Shown here in pieces: positions 28,881-36,153 of a stretch of 37,713 bases of DNA (the stretch's first letter is position 1; each line of letters begins with the position of its first letter). The position numbers and the translations under genes are program-made. Under the pieces are notes generated by a model, which did no database searches, was not told where the DNA came from, and was given only the letters and a program-made list of their open reading frames with translations. Source of the stretch: Polaromonas sp. (GTDB taxonomy: Bacteria; Pseudomonadota; Gammaproteobacteria; Burkholderiales; Burkholderiaceae_C); the NCBI GenBank assembly GCA_013824015.1, contig PNNC01000106.1:1-37713 (forward strand), given 5' to 3'.

Positions 28881-30122
28881 ATGAAATCCGGACTGAGCTT
28901 TCTGATCGCCGCCCGGCGTTGCGAAATCAACGACCTCGAGCAACTCACACGCACAAGCGCGCTGGTGAACGTGGTCGGGCGCCTGGTGCACGCGCTGCAA
29001 AAGGAACGCGGTATCTCCAACGTCTTCCTGAGCTCCCGCGGTGCCCGTTTTGCCGGGCAGTTGCCAGCGCAGGTCAAGGAGTGCCGCCAGGTCGAGGCCG
29101 AGCTGCGCGCCAGCTTCGACCACCTGGACACCGATGCCGGTCACCTGAGCAATGGTGCCAGGCTGTTCAGCCGGATTGCCTTTGTGCTGCACGAACTGGA
29201 CGCCCTGCCGGACTTGCGCCAGCGCATTGCCGACCAGGCCGTCGCGGCCGCCGATGCCACGGCCGCTTTTGTCAAACTGATCACCGGCTTGCTGGCCGTG
29301 GTGTTTGAAGCGGCCGACAGCGCGACCAACCCCGAAATCTCGCGCCTGCTGGTGGCCATGTTCAATTTCATGCAGGGCAAGGAATTTGCCGGCCAGGAGC
29401 GCGCTTTTGGCGCGGCCAGCTTTGCCTCGGGACAAACCGACAGCCAGAGCCAGCAGCAGTGGCTGCACCTGATCCAGCAGCAGGAACGCTGTGTCCAGGT
29501 GTTCAGCGACTTTTCCACCCCGGCGCTGCGTGAACGCTGGCAGAACAGCCAGGCTGCCGCCACCCTGGCCGAGCTGGAACGGCTGCGTCGCATCGCCTGC
29601 TCGGCGGCCGCCGGGGCGCTGGACCCCAACCTGAGCCAGAGCTGGTTCGACTGCTGCACGCGCCGCATCGACGCCATGAAAACCGTCGAAGACCAGCTGG
29701 CCGCCGACCTGCTGCTGCTGTGCGACCAGAAGATCGCGCAGGCGCGCGCCGAACTGCAAAACCACCAGATGATTCTGGCGGCCCTGACCAGCCAGACCGC
29801 TCCGGCGGGCGGCGCCGAGCGCCTGAACCCGGCGGTGATGCCGTACGGACCGCACCTGGACCGCTCCATCCTCGAGCTGGTGCAGGACCAGGCCAGCCGC
29901 CTGCAGGTCATGAGTGACGAACTCGAGACAGCACGCGCTTCGCTCAACGAGAGAAAAATCGTCGAGCGCGCGAAAGGCCTGCTGATGGCGCACCGCAAGC
30001 TCAGCGAGGAAGAGGCTTACAAAATGCTGCGCCAGACCGCGATGAGCCAGAACCGCCGGCTGACCGACGTCGCCGAAGCGGTGCTGGCGATGGCCGACTA
30101 CCTGGCTGCCGGCACGCCCTGA
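28881..30122 (+). CDS. nasR: Nitrate/nitrite-responsive antiterminator, NIT plus ANTAR domains (NasR-like)
   Basis: This ~413-aa regulator has an N-terminal all-helical NIT sensor domain and a C-terminal ANTAR RNA-binding domain. The NIT part includes [18 protein letters not shown], the characteristic nitrate/nitrite-sensing helix with its arginine, and [16 protein letters not shown]. The ANTAR part includes [29 protein letters not shown] followed by [11 protein letters not shown] (key parts). In Klebsiella NasR, nitrate or nitrite binding lets the ANTAR domain bind leader RNA and prevent termination ahead of nas genes. Starts at 28842 (MAFRLL) or 28881 (MKSGLS) are both possible; I prefer 28881 because family members begin shortly before the FLxxARRxEI helix. 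It directly precedes the nrt control region, and two fitting RNA targets are seen downstream. Confidence 0.93.
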   Translation: MKSGLSFLIAARRCEINDLEQLTRTSALVNVVGRLVHALQKERGISNVFLSSRGARFAGQLPAQVKECRQVEAELRASFDHLDTDAGHLSNGARLFSRIAFVLHELDALPDLRQRIADQAVAAADATAAFVKLITGLLAVVFEAADSATNPEISRLLVAMFNFMQGKEFAGQERAFGAASFASGQTDSQSQQQWLHLIQQQERCVQVFSDFSTPALRERWQNSQAAATLAELERLRRIACSAAAGALDPNLSQSWFDCCTRRIDAMKTVEDQLAADLLLLCDQKIAQARAELQNHQMILAALTSQTAPAGGAERLNPAVMPYGPHLDRSILELVQDQASRLQVMSDELETARASLNERKIVERAKGLLMAHRKLSEEEAYKMLRQTAMSQNRRLTDVAEAVLAMADYLAAGTP

Positions 30123-30175
30123 TCCGGCAGCTCCCGGACCCGCAACGCACCGGCTTTGGTCGGATCCGGCGCGTT

Positions 30176-30192
30176 CGCACCACGATGGCGCG
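30176..30192 (+). promoter_or_regulatory. NtrC-like enhancer site upstream of nrtA
   Basis: CGCACCACGATGGCGCG matches the NtrC consensus TGCACYA-N3-TGGTGCA at 11 of 14 defined positions. Its centre is about 128 bp before the predicted sigma-54 transcription start, a normal enhancer distance. A weaker GCACC/TGGT pair with one extra base between halves lies at 30147-30161. Confidence 0.55.
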
Positions 30193-30285
30193 CCCGCACC
30201 CGCCGCCCGCAAGCCCGCGCCCTGACACGCCAGCAGGCCTGTTTCACAGGCAGAAAGCGGGTATTTTCGCTGCAGTGCAACATGC

Positions 30286-30301
30286 TGGCACGGTTGCTGC
30301 T
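30286..30301 (+). promoter_or_regulatory. Sigma-54 promoter of the nrt operon
   Basis: TGGCACG-GTTG-CTGCT matches the -24/-12 consensus TGGCACG-N4-TTGCW at 11 of 12 positions, with the essential GG and GC correctly 10 bp apart. Transcription should start about 12 bp past the -12 GC, near 30312. It lies in the 348-bp gap between the NasR-like gene and nrtA, which holds only control elements. Confidence 0.75.
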
Positions 30302-30315
30302 TTAGTTCTCCCATG

Positions 30316-30376
30316 AATGGGCCAACGGCGGTCCGTTTCAAAAGTCAGCAACGACTTGCCCCGGACAACGGCGTCC
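30316..30376 (+). ncRNA. ANTAR-target leader RNA (dual hexaloop) of nrtA
   Basis: P1 is GGGCC-AACGGC-GGTCC (30319-30334, one G-U pair), extendable outward to AAT/GTT (30316-30337). P2 is GGAC-AACGGC-GTCC (30363-30376). Both loops are the same hexamer, AACGGC, with A at position 1 and G at position 4, as known for ANTAR-binding RNAs. The 28-nt linker contains a third hairpin, AAGTC-AGCAAC-GACTT (30342-30357). The P2 loop and right stem are also the left arm of the terminator, so P2 and the terminator are mutually exclusive. Binding of the NasR-like protein is inferred. Confidence 0.8.
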
Positions 30377-30416
30377 ATTTCCAGCTTGCTTGTGCAGGTC
30401 CGAAATGGACGCCGTT
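30367..30416 (+). terminator. Intrinsic terminator (attenuator) in the nrtA leader
   Basis: AACGGCGTCCATTTC (30367-30381) and GAAATGGACGCCGTT (30402-30416) form a perfect 15-bp stem followed by TTCGTTTT. It lies 54 bp before the nrtA ATG, with no gene before it to end. Its left arm overlaps ANTAR hairpin P2 by 10 bases, and an upstream near-copy (30324-30339) can also pair with the right arm. Confidence 0.85.
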
Positions 30417-30470
30417 TTCGTTTTCCGCTCTGGTTCCTGTTCTTCTGTTTTGTCACTCAAGGAGTTCCAC

Positions 30471-31724
30471 ATGACGCAAGCTTTCCCCACCCCGGCCAAG
30501 CCGACCCGCCGTGACTTCATCCGCCAGGCCGGCGCCCTGGGCGGCGCCGCCACCTTCGGCCTGGGCAACCCGGGCGCCTGGGCGGCCGGCTCCGACGCGC
30601 CGGAGAAGAAGGAAGTCAAGATCGGCTTCATCCCGCTGACCGATTGCGCCAGCGTGGTCATGGCCTCGGTTCTGGGCTTCGACAAGAAATACGGCGTCAC
30701 CATCATCCCCAGCAAGGAGGCCAGCTGGCCCGGCGTGCGCGACAAGCTGGTCAATGGCGAACTGGATCTGGCCCACGTGCTGTACGGCCTGATCTACGGC
30801 GTGCACATGGGCACGGCCGGACCGAAAAAGGACATGGCCGTGCTGATGAACCTGAACCACAACGGCCAGGCCATTACGCTGTCGAAAAAGCTGGCCGACA
30901 AAGGCGCCGTGGACGGCCCCTCGCTGGCCAAGGTGATGAGCACCGACAAGCGCGAATACACCTTTGCGCAGACCTTCCCCACCGGCACCCACGCGATGTG
31001 GCTGTATTACTGGCTGGCGACCTACGGCATCAACCCGATGAAGGATGCCAAGGTCATCACGGTGCCGCCGCCCCAAATGGTGGCCAACATGCGCATCGGC
31101 AACATGGACGGTTACTGCGTGGGCGAACCCTGGAACCACCGCGCCATCATCGACGGCATCGGTGTGACCGGCGTCACCACCCAGGACATCTGGAAGGACC
31201 ACCCCGAGAAGGTGCTGGGCACCACTGCCGAGTTCGTCAAGAAATACCCGAACACGGCACGTGCCGTCACCGCCGCCATCATCGACGCCGGCAAATGGAT
31301 TGACGCCAGCCTGTCCAACAAGAACAAGATGGCCGAGACGATTGCCGAAAAGAGCTATGTCAACACCAGCGTGGACGCGATCAACCAGCGCATCCTGGGG
31401 CGCTACCAGAACGGCATGGGCAAGACCTGGGACGACCCGAACTACATGAAGTTTTTCAATGACGGCTCGGTCAACTTCCCCTACCTGTCCGACGGCATGT
31501 GGTTCCTGACCCAGCACAAGCGCTGGGGCCTGATCAAGGACCACCCGGATTACCTCGGCATTGCCAAACAGATCAACCAGATCGACATCTACAAGGACGC
31601 CGCGGCCGCCGCCAAGGTCAGCGTACCCAAGGACGTGATGCGCAGCCACAAGCTGGTGGACGGCACGGTCTGGGACGGCAAGGACCCGAAAAAGTACGCG
31701 GATTCCTTCAAAATCCGCGCCTGA
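30471..31724 (+). CDS. nrtA: Nitrate ABC transporter substrate-binding protein (NrtA/CmpA family)
   Basis: This 417-aa protein starts at the ATG at 30471 behind AAGGAG. It has a Tat signal (twin arginine in TRRDFIRQAGALGGAATFGLG) and then the NrtA/NasF-type fold: KEVKIGFIPLTDCASVVMAS, SWPGVRDKLVNGELDLAHVLYG, and GNMDGYCVGEPWNH, the ligand-binding region. It should capture nitrate (perhaps nitrite or bicarbonate-like anions in relatives) in the periplasm and pass it to NrtB. Nitrate is the best call from the neighbouring regulator and nirB. It is the first gene behind the sigma-54 promoter and attenuator. Confidence 0.92.
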   Translation: MTQAFPTPAKPTRRDFIRQAGALGGAATFGLGNPGAWAAGSDAPEKKEVKIGFIPLTDCASVVMASVLGFDKKYGVTIIPSKEASWPGVRDKLVNGELDLAHVLYGLIYGVHMGTAGPKKDMAVLMNLNHNGQAITLSKKLADKGAVDGPSLAKVMSTDKREYTFAQTFPTGTHAMWLYYWLATYGINPMKDAKVITVPPPQMVANMRIGNMDGYCVGEPWNHRAIIDGIGVTGVTTQDIWKDHPEKVLGTTAEFVKKYPNTARAVTAAIIDAGKWIDASLSNKNKMAETIAEKSYVNTSVDAINQRILGRYQNGMGKTWDDPNYMKFFNDGSVNFPYLSDGMWFLTQHKRWGLIKDHPDYLGIAKQINQIDIYKDAAAAAKVSVPKDVMRSHKLVDGTVWDGKDPKKYADSFKIRA

Positions 31725-31746
31725 TCACGGCACCAAGGAGATCACC

Positions 31747-32712
31747 ATGGTCAGTGCCGTGTTCCACAGCCCGCTCGACGCCGCCACCCCGGCAGCCCGC
31801 AGCGGGGACAAACCCCGAGAAGCATCCGCTACACATTTGATAGCTGGTGACGCCCATCCCACAGGGGCTACAGCCCAAAATGACATGAAAAACAGCCCTC
31901 CGGCGGCGGCCGCCGCCAAATCCTCACGCGATGCTTCCTGGCTGTGGCTGGGCGTGCTGCCGCCGCTGCTGGGCCTGGGCCTGCTGCTGCTGGTCTGGGA
32001 GCTGGTCTCCATGGGCACCGGTGCCAGCATCCCTTCGCCGAAGGACACCTTCAGGCAGGCGGTGGAAATTTTCAGCGACCCGTTCTACAGCAAGGGACCG
32101 AACGACCAGGGCATTGGCTGGAACGTGCTGTCCTCGCTCAAGCGCGTGGCGATGGGCTTCGGCCTGGCGGCCGTGGTCGGCATTCCGGTCGGTTTCATGA
32201 TTGGCCGCTTCGGCTTCCTGAGCCGCATGTTCAACCCGCTGATCAGCCTGCTGCGCCCGGTGTCGCCGCTGGCCTGGCTGCCGATCGGCCTGCTGGTGTT
32301 CAAGGGCGCCGACCCGGCCGCCATCTGGACCATCTTCATCTGCTCGATCTGGCCGATGATCATCAACACCGCTGTCGGCGTACAGCGCGTGCCGCAGGAC
32401 TACATGAACGTGGCGCGCGTGCTCAACCTGAGCGAGTGGAAGATCGTCACCAAGATCCTGTTCCCGGCCGTGCTGCCCTACATGCTGACCGGTGTGCGGC
32501 TGGCCGTCGGCACCGCCTGGCTGGTGATCGTCGCGGCCGAGATGCTGACCGGCGGCGTCGGCATCGGCTTCTGGGTCTGGGACGAGTGGAACAACCTGAA
32601 CGTCAAGAACATCATCATCGCGATTTTCGTGATCGGCATCGTCGGCCTGGTGCTGGAATTCGCGCTGATCAAGATCGCCACGGCGTTTACTTTCGAGGAA
32701 GTGAAATCATGA
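31747..32712 (+). CDS. nrtB: Nitrate ABC transporter permease
   Basis: This 321-aa inner-membrane protein has about six helices and the permease EAA loop in VPQDYMNVARVLNLSEWKIV, followed by FPAVLPYMLTGVRLAVGTAWLVIVAAEM. The ATG at 31747 has an ideal AAGGAG. Residues ~28-46 are encoded by a copy of a dispersed repeat (31828-31884), and homologue-like sequence only begins at about residue 60. An in-frame ATG at 31885 (MKNSPP) comes straight after the repeat but lacks a ribosome site, so I keep the longer form with an odd N-terminal extension. The TGA overlaps the next ATG by 4 bp. Confidence 0.9.
   Translation: MVSAVFHSPLDAATPAARSGDKPREASATHLIAGDAHPTGATAQNDMKNSPPAAAAAKSSRDASWLWLGVLPPLLGLGLLLLVWELVSMGTGASIPSPKDTFRQAVEIFSDPFYSKGPNDQGIGWNVLSSLKRVAMGFGLAAVVGIPVGFMIGRFGFLSRMFNPLISLLRPVSPLAWLPIGLLVFKGADPAAIWTIFICSIWPMIINTAVGVQRVPQDYMNVARVLNLSEWKIVTKILFPAVLPYMLTGVRLAVGTAWLVIVAAEMLTGGVGIGFWVWDEWNNLNVKNIIIAIFVIGIVGLVLEFALIKIATAFTFEEVKS
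31828..31884 (+). repeat. Dispersed repeat within the nrtB 5' coding region
   Basis: GCTACACATTTGATAGCTGG, then GCCCATCCCACAGGGGCTACAGCCCAAAATGAC in pieces, matches the repeat at 21005-21059 read on the minus strand (shared blocks GCTA, ATTT, TAGCTG, GCCCAT, GGGCT, GCC, CAAAA). Here the copy stays open in the nrtB frame and would encode ATHLIAGDAHPTGATAQND. Confidence 0.6.
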
Positions 32713-33518
32713 GCAGCCTGACCACCAAATACATCGAAATCCAGAACGTCGAACAGACCTTCAAGACCAAAAAGGGCCCGTTCTGCGCCTTGCAGGACAT
32801 CAACCTGACGGTCGCCAAGGGCGAGTTCGTCGCGCTGATCGGCCACTCGGGCTGCGGCAAGTCGACGCTGCTCAATCTGCTCGCCGGCCTGACCATGCCC
32901 ACCCAGGGCACGCTGCTGTGTGCCAACCGCGAGATCGCCGGGCCCGGCCCGGAGCGCGCCGTGGTGTTCCAGAACCATTCACTGCTGCCCTGGCTGACCT
33001 GTTTTGAAAATGTCTACCTGGCGGTCGAGCGGGTGTTTGCCGCCACCGAGAACAAGGCCCACCTCAAGGCCCGCACCGACGCCGCGCTGGCCATGGTCGG
33101 CCTGACAGCGGCCGCCCAGAAGCGCCCGGGCGAAATTTCCGGCGGCATGAAGCAGCGTGTCGGCATCGCCCGCGCGCTGTCGATGGAGCCCAAGGTGCTG
33201 CTGCTGGACGAACCCTTCGGCGCGCTCGACGCGCTGACCCGCGCCAAGCTGCAGGACGAGTTGCTGCAGATCGTCGCTACCACCCACAGCACGGTGGTGA
33301 TGGTGACGCACGACGTGGATGAAGCGGTGCTGCTGTCCGACCGCATCGTGATGATGACCAACGGCCCCTCGGCCACCATCGGCGAGGTGCTCAGCGTCGA
33401 TCTGCCGCGACCGCGTGACCGGGTGGCGCTGGCCGAAAGTTCGCAGTACCTGCACTACCGCAAGGCGGTCATCGATTTCCTCTACACCCGCCAGGGCCAC
33501 GTCGAAAAAGCCGCCTGA
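32709..33518 (+). CDS. nrtD: Nitrate ABC transporter ATP-binding protein (NrtD/NasD-like)
   Basis: This 269-aa ATPase drives nitrate import. Motifs: Walker A GHSGCGKST, Q-loop VVFQNHSLLPWLT, signature ISGGMKQRVGIARAL, Walker B VLLLDEPFGALD, and switch histidine VMVTHDVDEA. It is the short form without the NrtA-like C-terminal domain of cyanobacterial NrtC, so NrtD is the closest name; such genes are also labelled nrtC or nasD. ATG at 32709 overlaps the nrtB stop (ATGA). It ends 81 bp before the response regulator gene. Confidence 0.92.
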   Translation: MSSLTTKYIEIQNVEQTFKTKKGPFCALQDINLTVAKGEFVALIGHSGCGKSTLLNLLAGLTMPTQGTLLCANREIAGPGPERAVVFQNHSLLPWLTCFENVYLAVERVFAATENKAHLKARTDAALAMVGLTAAAQKRPGEISGGMKQRVGIARALSMEPKVLLLDEPFGALDALTRAKLQDELLQIVATTHSTVVMVTHDVDEAVLLSDRIVMMTNGPSATIGEVLSVDLPRPRDRVALAESSQYLHYRKAVIDFLYTRQGHVEKAA

Positions 33519-33568
33519 CCCGGCCCAGGCACCGCAGACCGCCGCTGGCGGCACTGTTAAGCTTCATG

Positions 33569-33587
33569 CCATTGACATTTTCAATGG
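33569..33587 (+). repeat. Small inverted repeat before the response regulator gene
   Basis: CCATTGA (33569-33575) and TCAATGG (33581-33587) are 7-bp arms with a 5-bp loop, ending 12 bp before the ATG. It could be an operator or a hairpin affecting translation start. A GCCGC-TG-GCGGC hairpin lies just upstream (33541-33552) without a T-run. Confidence 0.35.
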
Positions 33588-33599
33588 AATGACCGACCG

Positions 33600-34715
33600 A
33601 TGGCCCTGATTGTGGTGATCGACGACGACGAGGCGATCCGCACCCTGATCGCCGCCGCCCTGCGCTTCGAGGGCTACGAGGTGCTGGAAGCCGAAGACGG
33701 GGCCGAGGGCCTCGCCATGATCCGCGACAACCGGCCGGACCTGGTCGTCAGCGACGTCAACATGCCGGTGATGGACGGTTTTGCGATGTGCCAGGCCTTG
33801 CGCACCGAACCTGCCATCCAGGCCACACCGGTGATCCTGCTGACCTCGCTGCAGGAGCGTGCCCATGTGCGTGCCGGCATGACCAGCGGCGCCGACGACT
33901 GCCTGACCAAACCCATCGACTTTGACGACCTGCTGGCGGCCACCGCCACCCAGCTCAACAAACAGCTGATGCGCCAGTCGGTGCAGGACAGCGCGGTCGG
34001 CTCCGCCATCGACGAAGCCTTGCGGGCGCAGGAAAAAAAGCTGAGCCAGTTGTACGAGAAACGCCTGCTGGCCGAGCTTGCGGACAAATGGCCGACCGCG
34101 CAATCGCTGGTGACCGACCAGAAGTTCTCCAGCGCCAGCGTGCTGTTTGTGGACGTGGTGAATTTCCCGATGTTGTCCGAGAAGTTGTCCAGCACAGAGC
34201 TCAGCGAGGTGGTGCGCCAGTTCTACAAAAACGCCGGCGACACCCTGTACCTGTTCGGCGCCTTCGACATGCAATTTGTCGGGGAAGGCCTGCTGGCCGT
34301 GTTTGTCGACAGCACCGATACCGACACCGTCAACCACGGGCTGCGCGCGGTCCGGGCCGCGCTCGGCCTGATCGATTCGGCGCAGCGCGTTCAGGTGTTC
34401 CTGCAAACCCATTTTGCGGGGCGCGCGCTGCCGCGGTTTGAAGTCTGCGTCGCGCTCAACAGCGGCGCGGTCACGCTGACCCGTCTGGAAGACCCGCTGT
34501 GGGGCAAGCCGCAAACCCTGCCGGTGGGTGATGCCGTCAGCACCACCCTGCTGCTGCAAAAACAGGCGACGCAGGCGGACTGGAAGATCGCCGCCAGCGC
34601 GTCCATGCTGCGGGCCGTGGCGGGTGCGCTGAAAACCGGCAGGCGCAAACGGTTTTCCCTGCCGGGCCGCAGCAGTGCCATGGATGCCGCCGAGGTGCTG
34701 GGCATCTCCAGCTAG
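33600..34715 (+). CDS. Response regulator with degenerate adenylate/guanylate cyclase-like output domain
   Basis: This 371-aa protein has an N-terminal receiver domain (VVIDDDEA acidic pocket, phosphoacceptor D52 in VVSDVNMPVMDG, switch lysine in CLTKPID). A linker coiled coil (residues ~140-165, EEKKLSQLYEKRL-like) follows, then a class III nucleotidyl cyclase homology domain. The first metal aspartate is kept (D185 in LFVDVVNF), but the second is glutamate (E229 in FVGEGLLAVF), and the Asn/Arg substrate-orienting pair is replaced (GDAVSTTLLLQ, S314). It is probably catalytically weak or inactive, perhaps a phosphorylation-controlled binding module. No histidine kinase is adjacent. It sits between the nrt genes and a MHYT sensor. 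Confidence 0.85.
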   Translation: MALIVVIDDDEAIRTLIAAALRFEGYEVLEAEDGAEGLAMIRDNRPDLVVSDVNMPVMDGFAMCQALRTEPAIQATPVILLTSLQERAHVRAGMTSGADDCLTKPIDFDDLLAATATQLNKQLMRQSVQDSAVGSAIDEALRAQEKKLSQLYEKRLLAELADKWPTAQSLVTDQKFSSASVLFVDVVNFPMLSEKLSSTELSEVVRQFYKNAGDTLYLFGAFDMQFVGEGLLAVFVDSTDTDTVNHGLRAVRAALGLIDSAQRVQVFLQTHFAGRALPRFEVCVALNSGAVTLTRLEDPLWGKPQTLPVGDAVSTTLLLQKQATQADWKIAASASMLRAVAGALKTGRRKRFSLPGRSSAMDAAEVLGISS

Positions 34716-34989
34716 GGCGCCGTCGCTCCGCTATCGTTTCAGGAGCACGCCAGGCCCTGCCGACAAGGGCCACCACCCGATTCACGTCCTGCCATCAAGG
34801 CTTTTTCGAAAGCGGGCGGAAGCCGGGGCTGCGTGCTCGCGCCAACAACGCACTTGTTTGGTGCGATTTCAGTCGCTGGGCCAGCCCCGGGCCGGCAAAA
34901 AACACAGCGATTCGAGGGCTTTTGCAGTCGCACGCGGAATTGGTAACAAAACGATACACTCGCGCTGTCATTAATTCATAAGTACTCAT

Positions 34990-35766
34990 ATGAACCCTAT
35001 AGTTCTAAGCAACTACCAGCCTGCCTACATCGCGATTTCCTTTCTGATCGCAGTCGCCGGTTCTTTTGTGGCCATCATGGCCGCCAACCGGATCAAGCAG
35101 CCGGACGGCAGTTTCAGCACCGCCAACACCCTGACCGCCGGCCTGGCGCTGGGCGGCATCGGCGTGTGGGCCATGCACTTTGTTGGCATGCTCGCGCTCA
35201 AGCTGGACCTGGCCAACAGCTACGCGATGGTCGAAACCGGTGTATCGCTGGTCGCCGCCATCCTGGCCGCCTCGCTCGCTTTGGGCTTTGTCGCGCGCGC
35301 ACCGGAGCGCCTGGGACGGATGCTGGTGGCCGGCGCCCTGCTCGGCATGAGCGTGGTGGTGATGCACTACCTGGGCATGTACGGCATGAAATTCGGCGGC
35401 TATATCCAGTGGGACTATGCCCTGATCGCCGCGTCCATCGCGATTGCCATCGTCGCCGCGACCGCGGCCCTCTGGCTGGCCTTCAACACCGCGACCCTGG
35501 CCACACGTTTCGGCGCAGCCCTGGTCATGGGGGTGGCCGTCTGCGCGATGCACTACACCGGCATGGCGGCTGCGGAATTTGTCTGCACCACGGCCAACCG
35601 CAGCGCGATCCCCCAGGGATTTGGCTACGTGAGCTCGTTCAGCATTTCATCGCTGGTGATCATCGCTGCCTTGTCGATGGGCTTTCTGATCGCCATGAGC
35701 ATGCTGTTCCAGCCGAACGCCGCAGCAGCCAGGCAAAAGCTGCAGGCCAAACCGTCACGCAGCTAA
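34990..35766 (+). CDS. Stand-alone MHYT-domain membrane sensor protein
   Basis: This 258-aa integral membrane protein has about seven helices and three MHYT-type motifs at the ends of helices: MHFVGM (residue 62), MHYLGM (125) and MHYTGM (187). The Met/His residues are proposed in the family to bind copper and sense oxygen, CO or NO. Unlike most family members it has no GGDEF, EAL or other output domain, only a short basic tail. No ribosome site is obvious before the ATG at 34990. The preceding 274-bp gap shows no gene. Position between nrt and nirB suggests gas or redox sensing linked to nitrate use (inference). Confidence 0.9.
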   Translation: MNPIVLSNYQPAYIAISFLIAVAGSFVAIMAANRIKQPDGSFSTANTLTAGLALGGIGVWAMHFVGMLALKLDLANSYAMVETGVSLVAAILAASLALGFVARAPERLGRMLVAGALLGMSVVVMHYLGMYGMKFGGYIQWDYALIAASIAIAIVAATAALWLAFNTATLATRFGAALVMGVAVCAMHYTGMAAAEFVCTTANRSAIPQGFGYVSSFSISSLVIIAALSMGFLIAMSMLFQPNAAAARQKLQAKPSRS

Positions 35767-35891
35767 GCCGACAGCGCACCGCCGGCCGCGCCGCAAACGC
35801 CTTTTTGGTGCGCGGCGCAGCGCTTGCACCACCGGTCCCGAAACGCGCAGCGCGGCAGGCAGGCCTGTCCTGCCAGCGCTGACAAGCAACA

Positions 35892-35925
35892 ACGCCCCCC
35901 GCTGGAGCTGATCCACGGGGGGCGT
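35892..35925. terminator. Very stable hairpin between the MHYT gene and nirB control region
   Basis: ACGCCCCCCG (35892-35901) and CGGGGGGCGT (35916-35925) are perfect 10-bp arms. TGGA/TCCA extends the stem after one bulged C, leaving a GCTGA loop. No T-run follows. It lies in the 365-bp gene-free stretch 35767-36131 and may insulate the nirB promoter from read-through. Confidence 0.55.
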
Positions 35926-35985
35926 CGTCCATCAACGGCGCGCAAACCGCCCGCCTGGCCCCTGCCGCCGGGCGGCCACCCGTGG

Positions 35986-36001
35986 TGGCACAGGTTTTGC
36001 A
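35986..36001 (+). promoter_or_regulatory. Sigma-54 promoter of nirB
   Basis: TGGCACA-GGTT-TTGCA matches TGGCACG-N4-TTGCW at 11 of 12 positions, with GG and GC 10 bp apart. Transcription should start near 36012, immediately before the first leader hairpin. NtrC-like half-sites TGGTGC (35806-35811) and TGCACCA (35825-35831) lie far upstream but do not form a full site. Confidence 0.75.
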
Positions 36002-36012
36002 TGAGTACTTGC

Positions 36013-36074
36013 GGGCGCAACGCCGCGCCCACCCCGGTCTCCACACCGCGGGTTCTGCGCATAACGACGTGTGC
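36013..36074 (+). ncRNA. ANTAR-target leader RNA (dual hexaloop) of nirB
   Basis: P1 is GGGCGC-AACGCC-GCGCCC (36013-36030), a perfect 6-bp stem. P2 is GCGCAT-AACGAC-GTGTGC (36057-36074), a 6-bp stem with two G-U pairs. Both hexaloops have A1 and G4 and begin AACG, like the nrtA leader loops. The 26-nt linker holds a hairpin CGGT-CTCCAC-ACCG (36035-36048). Layout, spacing and position right at the predicted transcript start match the nrtA leader, which supports a shared ANTAR regulator. Confidence 0.75.
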
Positions 36075-36115
36075 ATTGGTGTCCCTCAGCACCGGCAACA
36101 GCCGGGTCCCTGTTC

Positions 36116-36153
36116 AACAGGAGAGAGCATCATGGTTTTTACCTCCTGTTTTT
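36116..36153 (+). terminator. Attenuator/SD-masking hairpin before nirB
   Basis: AACAGGAG (36116-36123) and CTCCTGTT (36143-36150) form an 8-bp stem, and TTTTT ends at 36153, so it can act as an intrinsic terminator. Its left arm contains the AGGAG ribosome site of the 28-codon ORF. The competing local hairpin CCTG-TTCAA-CAGG (36109-36121) uses the same left arm. Confidence 0.6.

Noticed and set aside
28590-30341. 583-codon minus-strand ORF across tsaD and the NasR-like gene
   Set aside because: Antisense to the NIT-ANTAR gene and out of frame with tsaD; product lacks motifs.
30342-30357. AAGTC-AGCAAC-GACTT hairpin as the main ANTAR P1
   Set aside because: Its hexaloop has A at position 4 instead of G; the AACGGC hairpin at 30319-30334 fits better and matches P2 exactly, so this one is treated as a linker hairpin.
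35806-35831. NtrC site upstream of nirB
   Set aside because: Only half-sites in the wrong mutual orientation (GGTGC before GCACC) and far from the start; not a full palindrome.
35801-35832. Terminator after the MHYT gene
   Set aside because: TGGTGC/GCACCA can form a stem, but the T-run precedes it on the plus strand and is A-rich on the other, so it cannot work as an intrinsic terminator.
35982-36131. Longer 78-codon form of the nirB leader ORF starting at 35982
   Set aside because: That start lies upstream of the predicted sigma-54 transcription start, and the only good ribosome site is before 36132.
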